This document shows positions 46,773 through 55,336 of a DNA stretch of 64,000 bases, one piece after another. The stretch comes from Chitinophaga sp. Cy-1792 (lineage in GTDB: Bacteria > Bacteroidota > Bacteroidia > Chitinophagales > Chitinophagaceae), in the NCBI RefSeq assembly GCF_011752935.1, contig NZ_VWWO01000002.1:868001-932000 (forward strand), given 5' to 3'. Position numbers and translations under genes: made by a program. The notes below the pieces were generated by a model that saw only the letters and a list, made by a program, of their open reading frames with translations, had not been told where the DNA came from and made no database searches. Numbering within the stretch: the stretch's first letter is position 1; every line of letters begins with the position of its first letter.

Positions 46773-47729
46773 TCACGCGGGCGACTTATGCTGCTCATTA
46801 TTCAGCTGGCGGTACTTCTTCGGCGACATCCCGATTACCGCCCTGAAGCGGCGGGAGAAATAGTAGGGATCATTAAATCCCATGCTCATCGCAATGTTTT
46901 TAATGGAACGGTCCGTGAAATCCAGCTGCTGACAAGCCTTTTGCATCTTCAGTTGCACAAAATAATCGATAGGAGCGTAGCCTGTTTTCTGCTTAAACAA
47001 ATTAGAAAACCGGGATACCGAATAATTATATTGTTTGCCCAGATCCGTCAGCGAGATCTTGTCGTTGATGCGCTGCTGCATATAGAGGATGGCATTGTCT
47101 ATACAATCGGATTTGTCTGTGAGCGTGGCCTCGTAATGACGGGTATTATAAATGAAAAGATTAATGAACTGCACCAGGCCCATGTTGGCATATACGAGGT
47201 TGTCCAGACTATAACCCAGTTCCAGCGATTGATATATTTTATTGAACAGTGGGAGGATGTCCCCGTTGTTTTTGATATAATTTGGCTCGAATAGTTTCTG
47301 GACGGCCTGCATGTTATTGAATTCGTTGAGCGCTTCACCGCCGAAGTGAACCCAATATATACTCCAGGGATTATCTTCACTGCTGCCGTAGGCGTGTTCT
47401 GTATTGGGTGGCAGGATAAAACACTCGTTGGGACCTACTTCATAGCGTTTCCCTTTTACCTGGTACCAACCATGTCCATCTACGCAGTAGAAGAGGAAGT
47501 TTTCCGGCAATCCTTTCCTGCGGTAGGTATAATGGTCTTTGGCCTTTGGATAATAGCCTGTAGAGCGTATATGCAGGGATTTAATAAGGTCGTTGCTCAG
47601 TACCCTGGATTTCAGTACGGTTTTAGGAATTTCTATCCGGTGGCGGCCGGTACCATACCAGATATTTTTGTGCGAGCCTTTTTTGTTCCCGCTCTCTTTC
47701 TCTGCCTGCTGGCTGCTGTTTGGTTGCAT
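46773..47729 (-). CDS. AraC-family transcription regulator
   Basis: This 318-residue protein has an N-terminal cupin-like sensor (about 55-135: FYCVDGHGWYQVKGKRYEVG, CFILPPNTEHAY, SIYWVHFGG) and a C-terminal double helix-turn-helix (about 215-310: ISLTDLGKQYNYSVSRFSNLFKQ, IKNIAMSMGFNDPYYFSRRF, GMSPKKYRQL). Such regulators sense a sugar and activate nearby catabolic genes. It is the only regulator next to the big locus, whose SusC lacks the STN signalling domain, so it is the best candidate to control that locus. It converges on the DUF5703 gene with no spacer. Its promoter must lie in 47730-48056. Confidence 0.92.
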   Translation of the reverse strand: MQPNSSQQAEKESGNKKGSHKNIWYGTGRHRIEIPKTVLKSRVLSNDLIKSLHIRSTGYYPKAKDHYTYRRKGLPENFLFYCVDGHGWYQVKGKRYEVGPNECFILPPNTEHAYGSSEDNPWSIYWVHFGGEALNEFNNMQAVQKLFEPNYIKNNGDILPLFNKIYQSLELGYSLDNLVYANMGLVQFINLFIYNTRHYEATLTDKSDCIDNAILYMQQRINDKISLTDLGKQYNYSVSRFSNLFKQKTGYAPIDYFVQLKMQKACQQLDFTDRSIKNIAMSMGFNDPYYFSRRFRAVIGMSPKKYRQLNNEQHKSPA

Positions 47730-48056
47730 AAACGTGGTTAGAGTTAGGTGGTAATTGTGTATCCCGGCTAACGTGGTGCCGGCAATAGTAAAATACTAGT
47801 TATTAGGTAGATGTGCAAGAGAATTAAGGTCAAACCTGCCCGGCAGATTTTTTAACGGTAAAAACGCTCTCCCATTGGCAGCATCAATATTTTAATTATT
47901 TTGTGCCGGTAATAACCGATAGCAATGAAATATTTTCGCGAAATGCCGGTGTAGATTTTTGCCGTTATTGATATAAAATAGAGATAAACAACCAAAATTA
48001 TAGGCGGAATATCCAACTGGTTCCCCTGATAAATTAATAGCATCAACTGTTTTAAG
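47730..48056. promoter_or_regulatory. Divergent control region between AraC and sigma genes, with repeats
   Basis: This 327-base AT-rich region must hold promoters for both flanking genes. Two near-identical 12-mers, GTGCCGGCAATA (47776-47787) and GTGCCGGTAATA (47903-47914), lie 127 bases apart in direct orientation. A third partial copy, TGCCGGTGTAG, starts at 47944. The palindrome TTTCGCGAAA is at 47934-47943. The repeats may be AraC binding sites. No full promoter consensus was found. Confidence 0.4.
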
Positions 48057-48668
48057 GTGCCAGCAGTTCCACAATACGACGAATCGGCCATATTAGAAAA
48101 GGTGGCTAAAGGCGATGAGGCAGCCTTTACATTACTTTTTGACCATAACTGGAACACAGTTTACGGGGTAGCGTTTGCGCTGACCAAATCGGCAGATATG
48201 GCGGAAGAGATGACCCAGGAAGTTTTTGTGAAACTCTGGCTGAACAGGGAAAAGCTGGCAGCAGTAGATAACCTCAAAGGCTACCTCTTTATGGTGGCAC
48301 GTAATCAGATATATAACGCTTTCCGCAGGAAAATAAAATCCGTCTCTTTTACGGACCATTTAATGGAATATATACAGGCGGTGGTACCGGCCACAGAAAG
48401 CACGGATGCAAAGCTGCTTTCCAATGAACTGGAGCAACTGGTAGCTAAGGCCGTAGAACAGCTTTCTCCCCAGCAGCATACTATTTATTGTCTTAGCAGG
48501 TACCAGGGAATGAGCCAGGAGGAGATTGCCAACACCCTCCATATTTCTGTGCATACCGTGAAAAGCCATATGAACAAAGCGCTGCATACTATCCGGGATT
48601 ACCTGAAAAACCACGCTGTTATTGAAATGGCACTCATTTCTTACTTCCTCACCAATGCCATTCGCTGA
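48057..48668 (+). CDS. ECF-type RNA polymerase sigma factor (FecI-like)
   Basis: This 203-residue cytoplasmic protein starts from GTG 48057. Sigma region 2 (about 15-95) shows AAFTLLFDHNWNTVYGVAFA, AEEMTQEVFVKLW and LFMVARNQIYNAFRRK. Region 4 (about 135-185) shows LSPQQHTIYCLSRYQGMSQ and EEIANTLHISVHTVKSHMNK. With the FecR and STN-SusC genes downstream it forms a trans-envelope signalling set. Ligand uptake by the receptor would release the sigma factor, which then turns on the receptor operon. The weak start codon could keep its level low. Confidence 0.93.
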   Translation: MPAVPQYDESAILEKVAKGDEAAFTLLFDHNWNTVYGVAFALTKSADMAEEMTQEVFVKLWLNREKLAAVDNLKGYLFMVARNQIYNAFRRKIKSVSFTDHLMEYIQAVVPATESTDAKLLSNELEQLVAKAVEQLSPQQHTIYCLSRYQGMSQEEIANTLHISVHTVKSHMNKALHTIRDYLKNHAVIEMALISYFLTNAIR

Positions 48669-48757
48669 GGCCTGAAAATTTTTTTAATTTTTACTAATAC
48701 CTGCTTCCTTTTTTGGTGTCTTTATAGATATGGCAACAAAATGTTGTCTGTTTATTA

Positions 48758-49954
48758 ATGGACCATTCAAATTTCAATCACCTTTTCCAGCGGTATCTCA
48801 ATGATACTATTTCTGTGGAAGAATTACAGCAGCTGATCGTTTATCTGCGCAGTGAAGCGCATGATGAGCAGCTATTGCTGTCGATCGAAGCGGCACTGGA
48901 AAGCCGTGCGTATGCCGGAGTAGCGGCTCCGGACAGGCGGGACAGGATATTGCAGCAGGTGCGGCAACAGGCAGGACTGGCCACAGTGGGTGTTTCCGGT
49001 GAGAATATGGCAACACTGCGGTCGGTACGCAGATGGAGTATGGTCTGGAAAGCTGCCATCGCGGCCACTTTCCTGGTACTCGCCGGCGCAGGGGTATATC
49101 AATATCTCCGGCCGGTAAAAAACAGCCATGAACTGGCGCAAAATGCCAGTGGTAAAAAAGAGGTGCTTCCTGGTAATAATAAAGCCGTGCTTACTTTGGG
49201 TGACGGCAGTCACATAACGTTGGATGATGCTGCCAAAGGCACCGTGGCTACGCAGGGAGGCGCTGCAGTCCTGAAGCTCGGCGCCGAACTGGCCTATAAT
49301 TCCACTAAAAACAATGCAGCCCCTGTCGTATATAATACGGTGACCACCCCCCGTGGTGGCCAGTTCCAGGTGATGCTCCCCGACGGTACCAAAGTATGGC
49401 TCAATGCCGCTTCTTCGATACATTTTCCCACTGCTTTTTCCGGCAGGGAGCGGCTCGTGGAGCTGACCGGTGAGGCTTATTTTGAAGTAGCTGCCAGCGA
49501 GACCCAGCCCTTTAAAGTAATGGCAGGAGGTACAGAAGTGAAAGTGCTCGGCACCAGCTTTAACGTCAACGCATATACGGATGAGAGCAGCGTCAACACG
49601 ACGCTACTGCAAGGTAAGGTGATGGTAGGATACCACGGAAAAAATGTGGTGATTAATCCGGGGCAGCAGGCACGTGTTACCGATGGTATTGAGGTGATCG
49701 CCCATGCAGATATTGCCACGCTCATGGCCTGGAAAAATGGCCGCTTCTCCTATAACAATGAAAACCTGCAGGGGATTATGCGCCAGATAAGCCGATGGTA
49801 TGATGTGGAAGTAGTATTTGAAAATAATATAACAGATACCTATAGTATGGAAATGTCCAGGAATGTTCCCTTATCTAAATTGTTACATTTCCTGGAACTC
49901 AGCGGCGGCGCTCATTTTGTGATCAATGATAAAAAAATAATCGTGAAAAAGTAA
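48758..49954 (+). CDS. FecR-family anti-sigma factor
   Basis: This 398-residue inner-membrane protein has a cytoplasmic N-terminal helical part (about 1-90), one transmembrane helix (about 96-117, AAIAATFLVLAGAGVYQYL), a periplasmic FecR domain (about 195-290: TTPRGGQFQVMLPDGTKVWL, LTGEAYFEVA, VKVLGTSFNVNAY) and a DUF4974-type C-terminus (about 325-398). It holds the sigma factor at 48057 inactive until the receptor at 50099 signals through its STN domain. Genes lie in the usual order sigma, FecR, SusC. Confidence 0.94.
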   Translation: MDHSNFNHLFQRYLNDTISVEELQQLIVYLRSEAHDEQLLLSIEAALESRAYAGVAAPDRRDRILQQVRQQAGLATVGVSGENMATLRSVRRWSMVWKAAIAATFLVLAGAGVYQYLRPVKNSHELAQNASGKKEVLPGNNKAVLTLGDGSHITLDDAAKGTVATQGGAAVLKLGAELAYNSTKNNAAPVVYNTVTTPRGGQFQVMLPDGTKVWLNAASSIHFPTAFSGRERLVELTGEAYFEVAASETQPFKVMAGGTEVKVLGTSFNVNAYTDESSVNTTLLQGKVMVGYHGKNVVINPGQQARVTDGIEVIAHADIATLMAWKNGRFSYNNENLQGIMRQISRWYDVEVVFENNITDTYSMEMSRNVPLSKLLHFLELSGGAHFVINDKKIIVKK

Positions 49955-49996
49955 TACCAGCATCTTCATAACATAAAAACCTGATACAATAAAAAA

Positions 49997-50022
49997 CCGG
50001 GTAGTGTTCGCGGCACTCCCGG
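49997..50022 (+). repeat. Hairpin between fecR and susC
   Basis: CCGGG-T-AGTG (49997-50006) pairs with CACTCCCGG (50014-50022) around the loop TTCGCGG, with one bulged T. An A6 run precedes it and no T-run follows, so it is not a normal terminator on the plus strand. A similar A-run plus hairpin stands between the FecR and receptor genes at 60994. It may adjust transcript levels or mRNA stability. Confidence 0.5.
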
Positions 50023-50098
50023 TGGATTGTTGGATCAGCACAACTATGCAATCTTTTCCGGACTGGTTAATTGTTTACATCCAAACACCAACAAAAAT

Positions 50099-53000
50099 AT
50101 GCAAAATGTTCTTTGTAATTCCACTTTTTTGAAAGACTGTCGTGATACACAGCCATACCCGGGAAACCGGCTATGGGCCAAAATCAGATTGACAATGAAG
50201 CTGACTACGTTTTTGATATTGGTATTGCTCACCCAGGCACATGCCGCCACCAATGCCCAGACCATTACCCTCTCCTTAAAAGATGCCTCTTTACAGACGG
50301 TATTCAGAGAGATCAGCCAACAGGGAGGATATAATTTTGTTTACAACAATAGCCTGCTAAAACATGCCACCAGTGTAAACGTAGATGTTAAAAATGCCCC
50401 TGTGGAAGAAGTGCTGAAGTTATGTTTTAAACATCAGCCGGTTACCTACGAAATCATTGATAAAACCATCATCATCCGCCAGCCCGGCGCCAGTTCCGCA
50501 ACAGCAGAAAATGACCGGATTTCCATTGCCACCGCTATCCGTGGCCGGGTAACCGATGAAAAAGGTGATCCGCTCATCGGGGTGAGTGTACAGCTGAAAG
50601 GAACGGCTACAGGCGCCGTTACAAAAGATAATGGTGAGTTCCTCATCAACGTCCCGGATAAATCTTCCGGTGTACTGGTATTTTCCTTTCTGGGTATGGA
50701 CAGACAGGAAGTTGTTATCGGAAAAAGTGTATTCGTGACCGTAGTATTGAAGCGGTCATTATCACAGCAACAGGAGGTAGTCGTGGTGGGCTATGGTACA
50801 CAGAAAAAGGCCACCCTTACCGGTTCCACTGCTACCCTGAAAGGCGAAGAGATGACGAAGGTTCCTTCTGCGAATGTTTCCAATGCCTTTGCCGGCCATA
50901 TTCCCGGCGTAATTGCCAATAACCGCTCCGGACGCCCCGGCGATGATGCTTCCTCGCTGTATATCAGAGGGTTCAACTCCTTCAGTGGTGGCGTTGATCC
51001 GCTGATCATTGTGGATGGTATCCCGGACAGGAATATTGACAGGCTTAATCCTAACGACATCGAAAGTGTTACCGTGCTGAAAGACGCATCAGCAGCCATT
51101 TACGGGGTACGCTCTGCCAACGGTGCCATTCTCATTACCACCAAAAGAGGAAAGGCAGGTAAACCCAGCATATCCTATGAAGGCAGCTATGCCTTGCAGC
51201 AGCTCACCAGGATGGACCACCGCGTAAACTCCTGGCAGTATATGACCTACTACAATGAACTGAATGGATACCAGGGCAACACGTTGCCTTATACCCAGGC
51301 GGATATCGACAAATACAAAGCAGGCAACGATCCCAACTATACCAGCACCGACTGGCAGAAGGTCGTATACCGCCAGAACGCACCGCAAACGAATCACAGT
51401 ATTTCCATCAGGGGTGGGAGTGAAGCAGTGAAATTCTTCCTCTCCGGTCAGTACCTCTCCCAGCAAAGTAACTGGAGCAACAGTGATGAAAACTTCAAGA
51501 ACTATAACCTGCGCTCCAATATCGATGCATCTGTTTCTAAAAATCTCAAGCTGACCTTCGATATTGCCGCAAGAAAAGAAGAACGGAAATATCCAGCTAT
51601 CAGCGCCGGCAGCATCCTGCACGAAGCAGTTAGTATGTATCCGTTTATCCCTGTACGTTGGACGAACGGCGATCCTTCTGCGGGTATCTCCAACGGCCGC
51701 AACCCTTACCTGATGATGTCGTCAGCGGCGGGCTACGACAATGTAACGGATCTTACCGTGCAGCCAAAAGTAGGCTTCGACTGGCAGTTGCCACGCATCG
51801 TGAAAGGGCTGTCGCTCAGTGGATATGCAGCCTTTGATTATCGCCTGAGAAGTGAAAAGAACTTCACGAAGCCGTGGGATGCCTATACGTATAGTCTTAC
51901 TACCAATACCTATAACAACCAGAAGTCAAGCACCGCGATCCTCAGCCTGACGCAGGACGAAAGAATATACAGCGAGAATACCTATTTCTACAAACTCGCT
52001 TTCGAACGCGCTTATGGCAAACATAATATCAACGCATTTGTGGGTTATGAGCAAACAGTATCTTCCTATAAAAATACAGTTGCTTTCAGAAAGAACCTGG
52101 TAAGTGACCAGCTGGACCAGCTGTTTACCGGTAGCGCCCAGGACCAGAATGCTTCCGGTAGTGCCAGTCAGTATGGCCGTGAGAGTTACCTCGGCAGAAT
52201 ATCCTATAGCTATGCGGATAAATACCTGGCAGAAATCGTAAGTCGCTATAACGGTTCATTTAACTTCCCTAAGAACAGCCGCTGGGGCATGTTTCCATCT
52301 GCATCCGTGGGCTGGCGCATCTCTGAGGAAAATTTCTTCAAAGACAATATACATTTTATCGATAACCTGAAACTGCGTGCCAGCTGGGGTATCATGGGAA
52401 GTGATGCCGTAGCGGAATATATGTACCTGGCCAGGTATTCGCTGGTAAGCAATATGGCCTCGTCATATTCTGCCTATCCAAAAGAATACTATACGTATTT
52501 CGGACCTAATTATTCAGAAGCTACTGCGCTGTACCTGGCATCTGTTCCTAATACAGACATCACCTGGGAAAAACAGGATACCAGGAACTTCGGTATAGAC
52601 GCCGCCTTATTCAATAACAAACTGAATGTTACCGTAGATTATTTCCGTAATCTCCGTAAAGATATCCTCGCACAAAGAAATGCTTCCGTGCCTTATTATT
52701 CCGGTCTGACGTTGCCGGCAGAGAATATTGGGAGAACGTTGAACAGGGGTGTTGACTTCATCGTCAACTATAACGATAAGGCCGGCGATGTGAAATACAA
52801 TGTGGGCGTGAATTTCACCTATGCGAAAAGTAAAGTGCTCTTCCGTGATGAAGCGCCGAATATTCCGGACTACCAGAAATCTACCGGATTACCGATTGAT
52901 TCATGGGTAGTATTTCAGACCAAAGGAATTTATCATACACAGGAAGAAATAGACAAATCGCCGCATATGGCAGGTGCTGCCCCTGGCGATCTCTGGATCG

Positions 53001-53536
53001 TAGATAAAAATAATGATGGCGCCATCACCTACGACGACCAGGTAAGGATCCCGGAATCGGCATATCCTAAAGTCGTATTCGGTATTACCATGGGTGCGGA
53101 GTACAAAGGACTGGCACTGGACCTGGTATGGGCCGGACAAACAGAAGCAAAGCAGCTGATACTGCCGCAGATGCAGGGCTCTGTAGTAGCGCCGCCACAA
53201 TGGTTATACGATGGCCGCTGGACAGCAGAAAATCCTGATGCTAAATATCCGAGAGCATTTAATTCAAAAGATCCGCGAAACTCGGTGTATGCCGATTTCT
53301 GGCTGGTAGATGCCTCTTTCCTTCGTTTGAAATCAGCACAACTTTCTTATATCATTCCTAAGAGCTTATATAGAAATATTGGTATAGATAATATCAGGGT
53401 ATTTGTAAGCGGATTCAATCTTTTCTCCATTGATAAGATGAAACAATTCAACCGCGACCCTGAAACCAATAACGTTACAGGCGTAAACTATCCGCAGACG
53501 AGGATTTACCGTGTCGGCATCAACGTTGGCCTGTAA
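50099..53536 (+). CDS. SusC-family TonB-dependent transporter with STN signalling domain
   Basis: I place the start at ATG 50099 (1145 residues); ATG 50195, at MKLTTFLILVLLTQAHA, is an alternative that trims the long leader. Order: signal anchor, STN domain (about 55-130: SLKDASLQTVFREISQQGGY, VEEVLKLCFKHQPVTYEI), carboxypeptidase-like domain (RGRVTDEKGDPLIGVSVQLK), plug (VVVVGYGTQKKATLTGS, LIIVDGIPDRN, DASAAIYGVRSANGAI) and barrel. STN talks to the FecR upstream, so uptake and induction are coupled. The ligand is unknown; it pairs with the SusD that follows 41 bases downstream. Confidence 0.95.
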   Translation: MQNVLCNSTFLKDCRDTQPYPGNRLWAKIRLTMKLTTFLILVLLTQAHAATNAQTITLSLKDASLQTVFREISQQGGYNFVYNNSLLKHATSVNVDVKNAPVEEVLKLCFKHQPVTYEIIDKTIIIRQPGASSATAENDRISIATAIRGRVTDEKGDPLIGVSVQLKGTATGAVTKDNGEFLINVPDKSSGVLVFSFLGMDRQEVVIGKSVFVTVVLKRSLSQQQEVVVVGYGTQKKATLTGSTATLKGEEMTKVPSANVSNAFAGHIPGVIANNRSGRPGDDASSLYIRGFNSFSGGVDPLIIVDGIPDRNIDRLNPNDIESVTVLKDASAAIYGVRSANGAILITTKRGKAGKPSISYEGSYALQQLTRMDHRVNSWQYMTYYNELNGYQGNTLPYTQADIDKYKAGNDPNYTSTDWQKVVYRQNAPQTNHSISIRGGSEAVKFFLSGQYLSQQSNWSNSDENFKNYNLRSNIDASVSKNLKLTFDIAARKEERKYPAISAGSILHEAVSMYPFIPVRWTNGDPSAGISNGRNPYLMMSSAAGYDNVTDLTVQPKVGFDWQLPRIVKGLSLSGYAAFDYRLRSEKNFTKPWDAYTYSLTTNTYNNQKSSTAILSLTQDERIYSENTYFYKLAFERAYGKHNINAFVGYEQTVSSYKNTVAFRKNLVSDQLDQLFTGSAQDQNASGSASQYGRESYLGRISYSYADKYLAEIVSRYNGSFNFPKNSRWGMFPSASVGWRISEENFFKDNIHFIDNLKLRASWGIMGSDAVAEYMYLARYSLVSNMASSYSAYPKEYYTYFGPNYSEATALYLASVPNTDITWEKQDTRNFGIDAALFNNKLNVTVDYFRNLRKDILAQRNASVPYYSGLTLPAENIGRTLNRGVDFIVNYNDKAGDVKYNVGVNFTYAKSKVLFRDEAPNIPDYQKSTGLPIDSWVVFQTKGIYHTQEEIDKSPHMAGAAPGDLWIVDKNNDGAITYDDQVRIPESAYPKVVFGITMGAEYKGLALDLVWAGQTEAKQLILPQMQGSVVAPPQWLYDGRWTAENPDAKYPRAFNSKDPRNSVYADFWLVDASFLRLKSAQLSYIIPKSLYRNIGIDNIRVFVSGFNLFSIDKMKQFNRDPETNNVTGVNYPQTRIYRVGINVGL

Positions 53537-53577
53537 TTGATTTTTATAAGATTCCCGGACATTTAAACTTACTTACA

Positions 53578-55263
53578 GTGAAAAGAATATACTGGAAAAT
53601 AGGTACCGCATTATTGTTTGCCACTTCCTTTTTAGTGGCCTGTCAGAAAGATGTATTGAATAAAGTACCGTTGGACTCCTTCTCCGATGGCTCCGTATGG
53701 AAAGATCTCAAACTGGCGGAAGCCTTTGCCGATTTTCAATACAATGTATTACCCGGCCCCGGACATTACTGGGATAACCTCACCAACCGTACCTGGGCAT
53801 TGTCATCCGCCACAGATGAGGCTTATAACCGCTTCGACGACTATAATGCTTCCATTATGAACTCTGGTTCCCTTACGCCTGATAACCTGGGTAACTTCGA
53901 TATATGGGCAGATACCTATAAAAGAATACAGGACTGTAATCTCTTTTTATCAAAAATAGATGGGGTTCCCGGCGATGCCGCTACCCGTAACAGGCTGAAA
54001 GCAGAGATTACCTACCTGCGTGCCTATGCCTATTTTAAGCTGATCAGTGATTATGGTGGTGTGCCACTGGTAACCAAACCTTTTGATCTCAACAGTAAAT
54101 ATGATTTTAGTCGCAGCAGCTTTGATGATTGTGTTGCATTTGTAGCGGCACAATGTGATTCTGCCGCTGCTGTACTGCCACTAAACTATCCTACCGGTGC
54201 CGCTGAATACGGCCGTGCCACCAAAGCCGCTGCCATGGCACTTAAATCAAGAGCTTTGCTATACGCTGCCAGTCCGTTCTGGAATCCCACCGGCGATAAA
54301 GTTAAATGGCAGCTGGCAGCAGATGCAGCCAAAGCAGTGATAGACCTCTCTGCCTTTCAGTTGTATACCGGCAGCTATGTAGGTGTTTGTACCGTACCTA
54401 ATACAGAGCTGATCATGGTAAGACTTGGTAACAAGCAATACCAGTGGAGTTCTTTCCAGGGCGTGGAAATGTTCCTCGCGCCATGCGGCTACCATGGCTG
54501 GTCTTCCTTTGCACCTAGCCAGAACCTGGTAGATGCCTTCGGTACCGCCGATGGAAAAGATATTACCGATCCATCTTCCGGGTATGACCCACAGCATCCT
54601 TACAGCAACCGTGATCCCCGTTTCTACCAGGATATTATTTCCGATGGTATGCCTTATGGCCGCCCGGATTTCTTCCAGGACAGGTACAAAGCCGGACATT
54701 CCAACATGGCTGAAATGTACGAGGGTGGCCTTGATTCGCAGCAGGGATGGGATACCTGGAATGCAAGCATGACCCGCTACAGCTTCAGGAAATACCAGGA
54801 TACTACCTTCAATTATAACGTAGAAACACAAACGAATAAAATTTGGGTAGTAGCAAGGTTGGGAGAGATTTACCTCAACTATGCTGAAGCGGCCTATAAC
54901 CTTGGCCAGGAAGGCGTAACCCGTCAATACCTTAACCTGATCAGGCACAGGGCTGGTATCGTGAATGACCTGCCGGCAGGCCTGACCGGTACCGCATTGC
55001 TGGCGAAAATACAGAACGAACGTCGGGTGGAGCTTTGCCTGGAAGGCCACCGTTATTATGATGTGCGTCGCTGGAAGATAGCAGACGTAACAGAGAATAC
55101 TCCTTTAGGTGGTGTGAAGATCATCAAAAATACAGATGGCTCCAAAACGTATACCTACATCAAGGTGCAGGACAGGAAGTTTAAAAAACAGCATTATTTA
55201 CTGCCTATACCAAGAGAAGAAATCAGGAGAACCAACCTGACACAGAACGACGGGTACGAATAA
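53578..55263 (+). CDS. SusD/RagB-family surface glycan-binding lipoprotein
   Basis: This 561-residue partner of the SusC upstream starts at a GTG and has a lipoprotein signal (SFLVAC, Cys22). SusD features are AEITYLRAYAYFKLISDYGG, VPLVTKPF, ARLGEIYLNYAEAAYNLGQ, the late NERRVELCLEGHRYYDVRRW and the final RRTNLTQNDGYE. It binds the glycan and hands it to SusC. Sequence differs greatly from the SusD at 9146, so the two loci probably target different glycans. Confidence 0.94.
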   Translation: MKRIYWKIGTALLFATSFLVACQKDVLNKVPLDSFSDGSVWKDLKLAEAFADFQYNVLPGPGHYWDNLTNRTWALSSATDEAYNRFDDYNASIMNSGSLTPDNLGNFDIWADTYKRIQDCNLFLSKIDGVPGDAATRNRLKAEITYLRAYAYFKLISDYGGVPLVTKPFDLNSKYDFSRSSFDDCVAFVAAQCDSAAAVLPLNYPTGAAEYGRATKAAAMALKSRALLYAASPFWNPTGDKVKWQLAADAAKAVIDLSAFQLYTGSYVGVCTVPNTELIMVRLGNKQYQWSSFQGVEMFLAPCGYHGWSSFAPSQNLVDAFGTADGKDITDPSSGYDPQHPYSNRDPRFYQDIISDGMPYGRPDFFQDRYKAGHSNMAEMYEGGLDSQQGWDTWNASMTRYSFRKYQDTTFNYNVETQTNKIWVVARLGEIYLNYAEAAYNLGQEGVTRQYLNLIRHRAGIVNDLPAGLTGTALLAKIQNERRVELCLEGHRYYDVRRWKIADVTENTPLGGVKIIKNTDGSKTYTYIKVQDRKFKKQHYLLPIPREEIRRTNLTQNDGYE

Positions 55264-55274
55264 GCAATCATCTG

Positions 55275-55319
55275 CCAGTCGGACAGGTGACCTGCTACGG
55301 CAAGAACCTGTCTGACTGG
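55275..55319 (+). repeat. Long hairpin between susD and the enzyme gene
   Basis: CCAGTCGGACAGGT (55275-55288) pairs with ACCTGTCTGACTGG (55306-55319), 14 base pairs with one G-T wobble, around a 17-base loop. No T-run follows. A hairpin here could protect the 3' end of susCD mRNA or reduce read-through into the enzyme gene. Confidence 0.6.
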
Positions 55320-55336
55320 TACATAAAAGACATTAA

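Larger units (their letters stand above)
1..47729. other. Large pectin (probable RG-II) utilization locus
   Basis: The stretch carries one SusC/SusD pair, a surface lipoprotein, some seventeen carbohydrate-active enzymes, a dehydrogenase, a symporter and an AraC regulator. From 5923 to 46772 every gene lies on the plus strand, with gaps from 98 bases down to 4-base ATGA overlaps, so it probably works as one or a few long transcripts. The enzyme families (GH78 three times, GH2 twice, GH106, GH127, GH140, GH141, GH43, PL1, DUF5703/GH95-like) are those known from RG-II breakdown. The locus is incomplete at the left because the window starts inside a gene. Confidence 0.75.

Noticed and set aside
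46788..47294. Plus-strand open frame of 168 codons
   Set aside because: It is antisense to the AraC regulator, whose cupin and helix-turn-helix motifs are convincing.
1..47729. Reading the locus as an RG-I or arabinan PUL
   Set aside because: GH78, GH106, GH2, GH43 and GH127 would also fit RG-I, but GH140, GH141 and the GH142/143-like pair point to RG-II, and no PL9, PL11 or GH105 was seen. Kept as an alternative until HMM results are available.
47934..47943. Palindrome TTTCGCGAAA as an operator
   Set aside because: A single 10-base palindrome is likely by chance; not claimed as a separate site.
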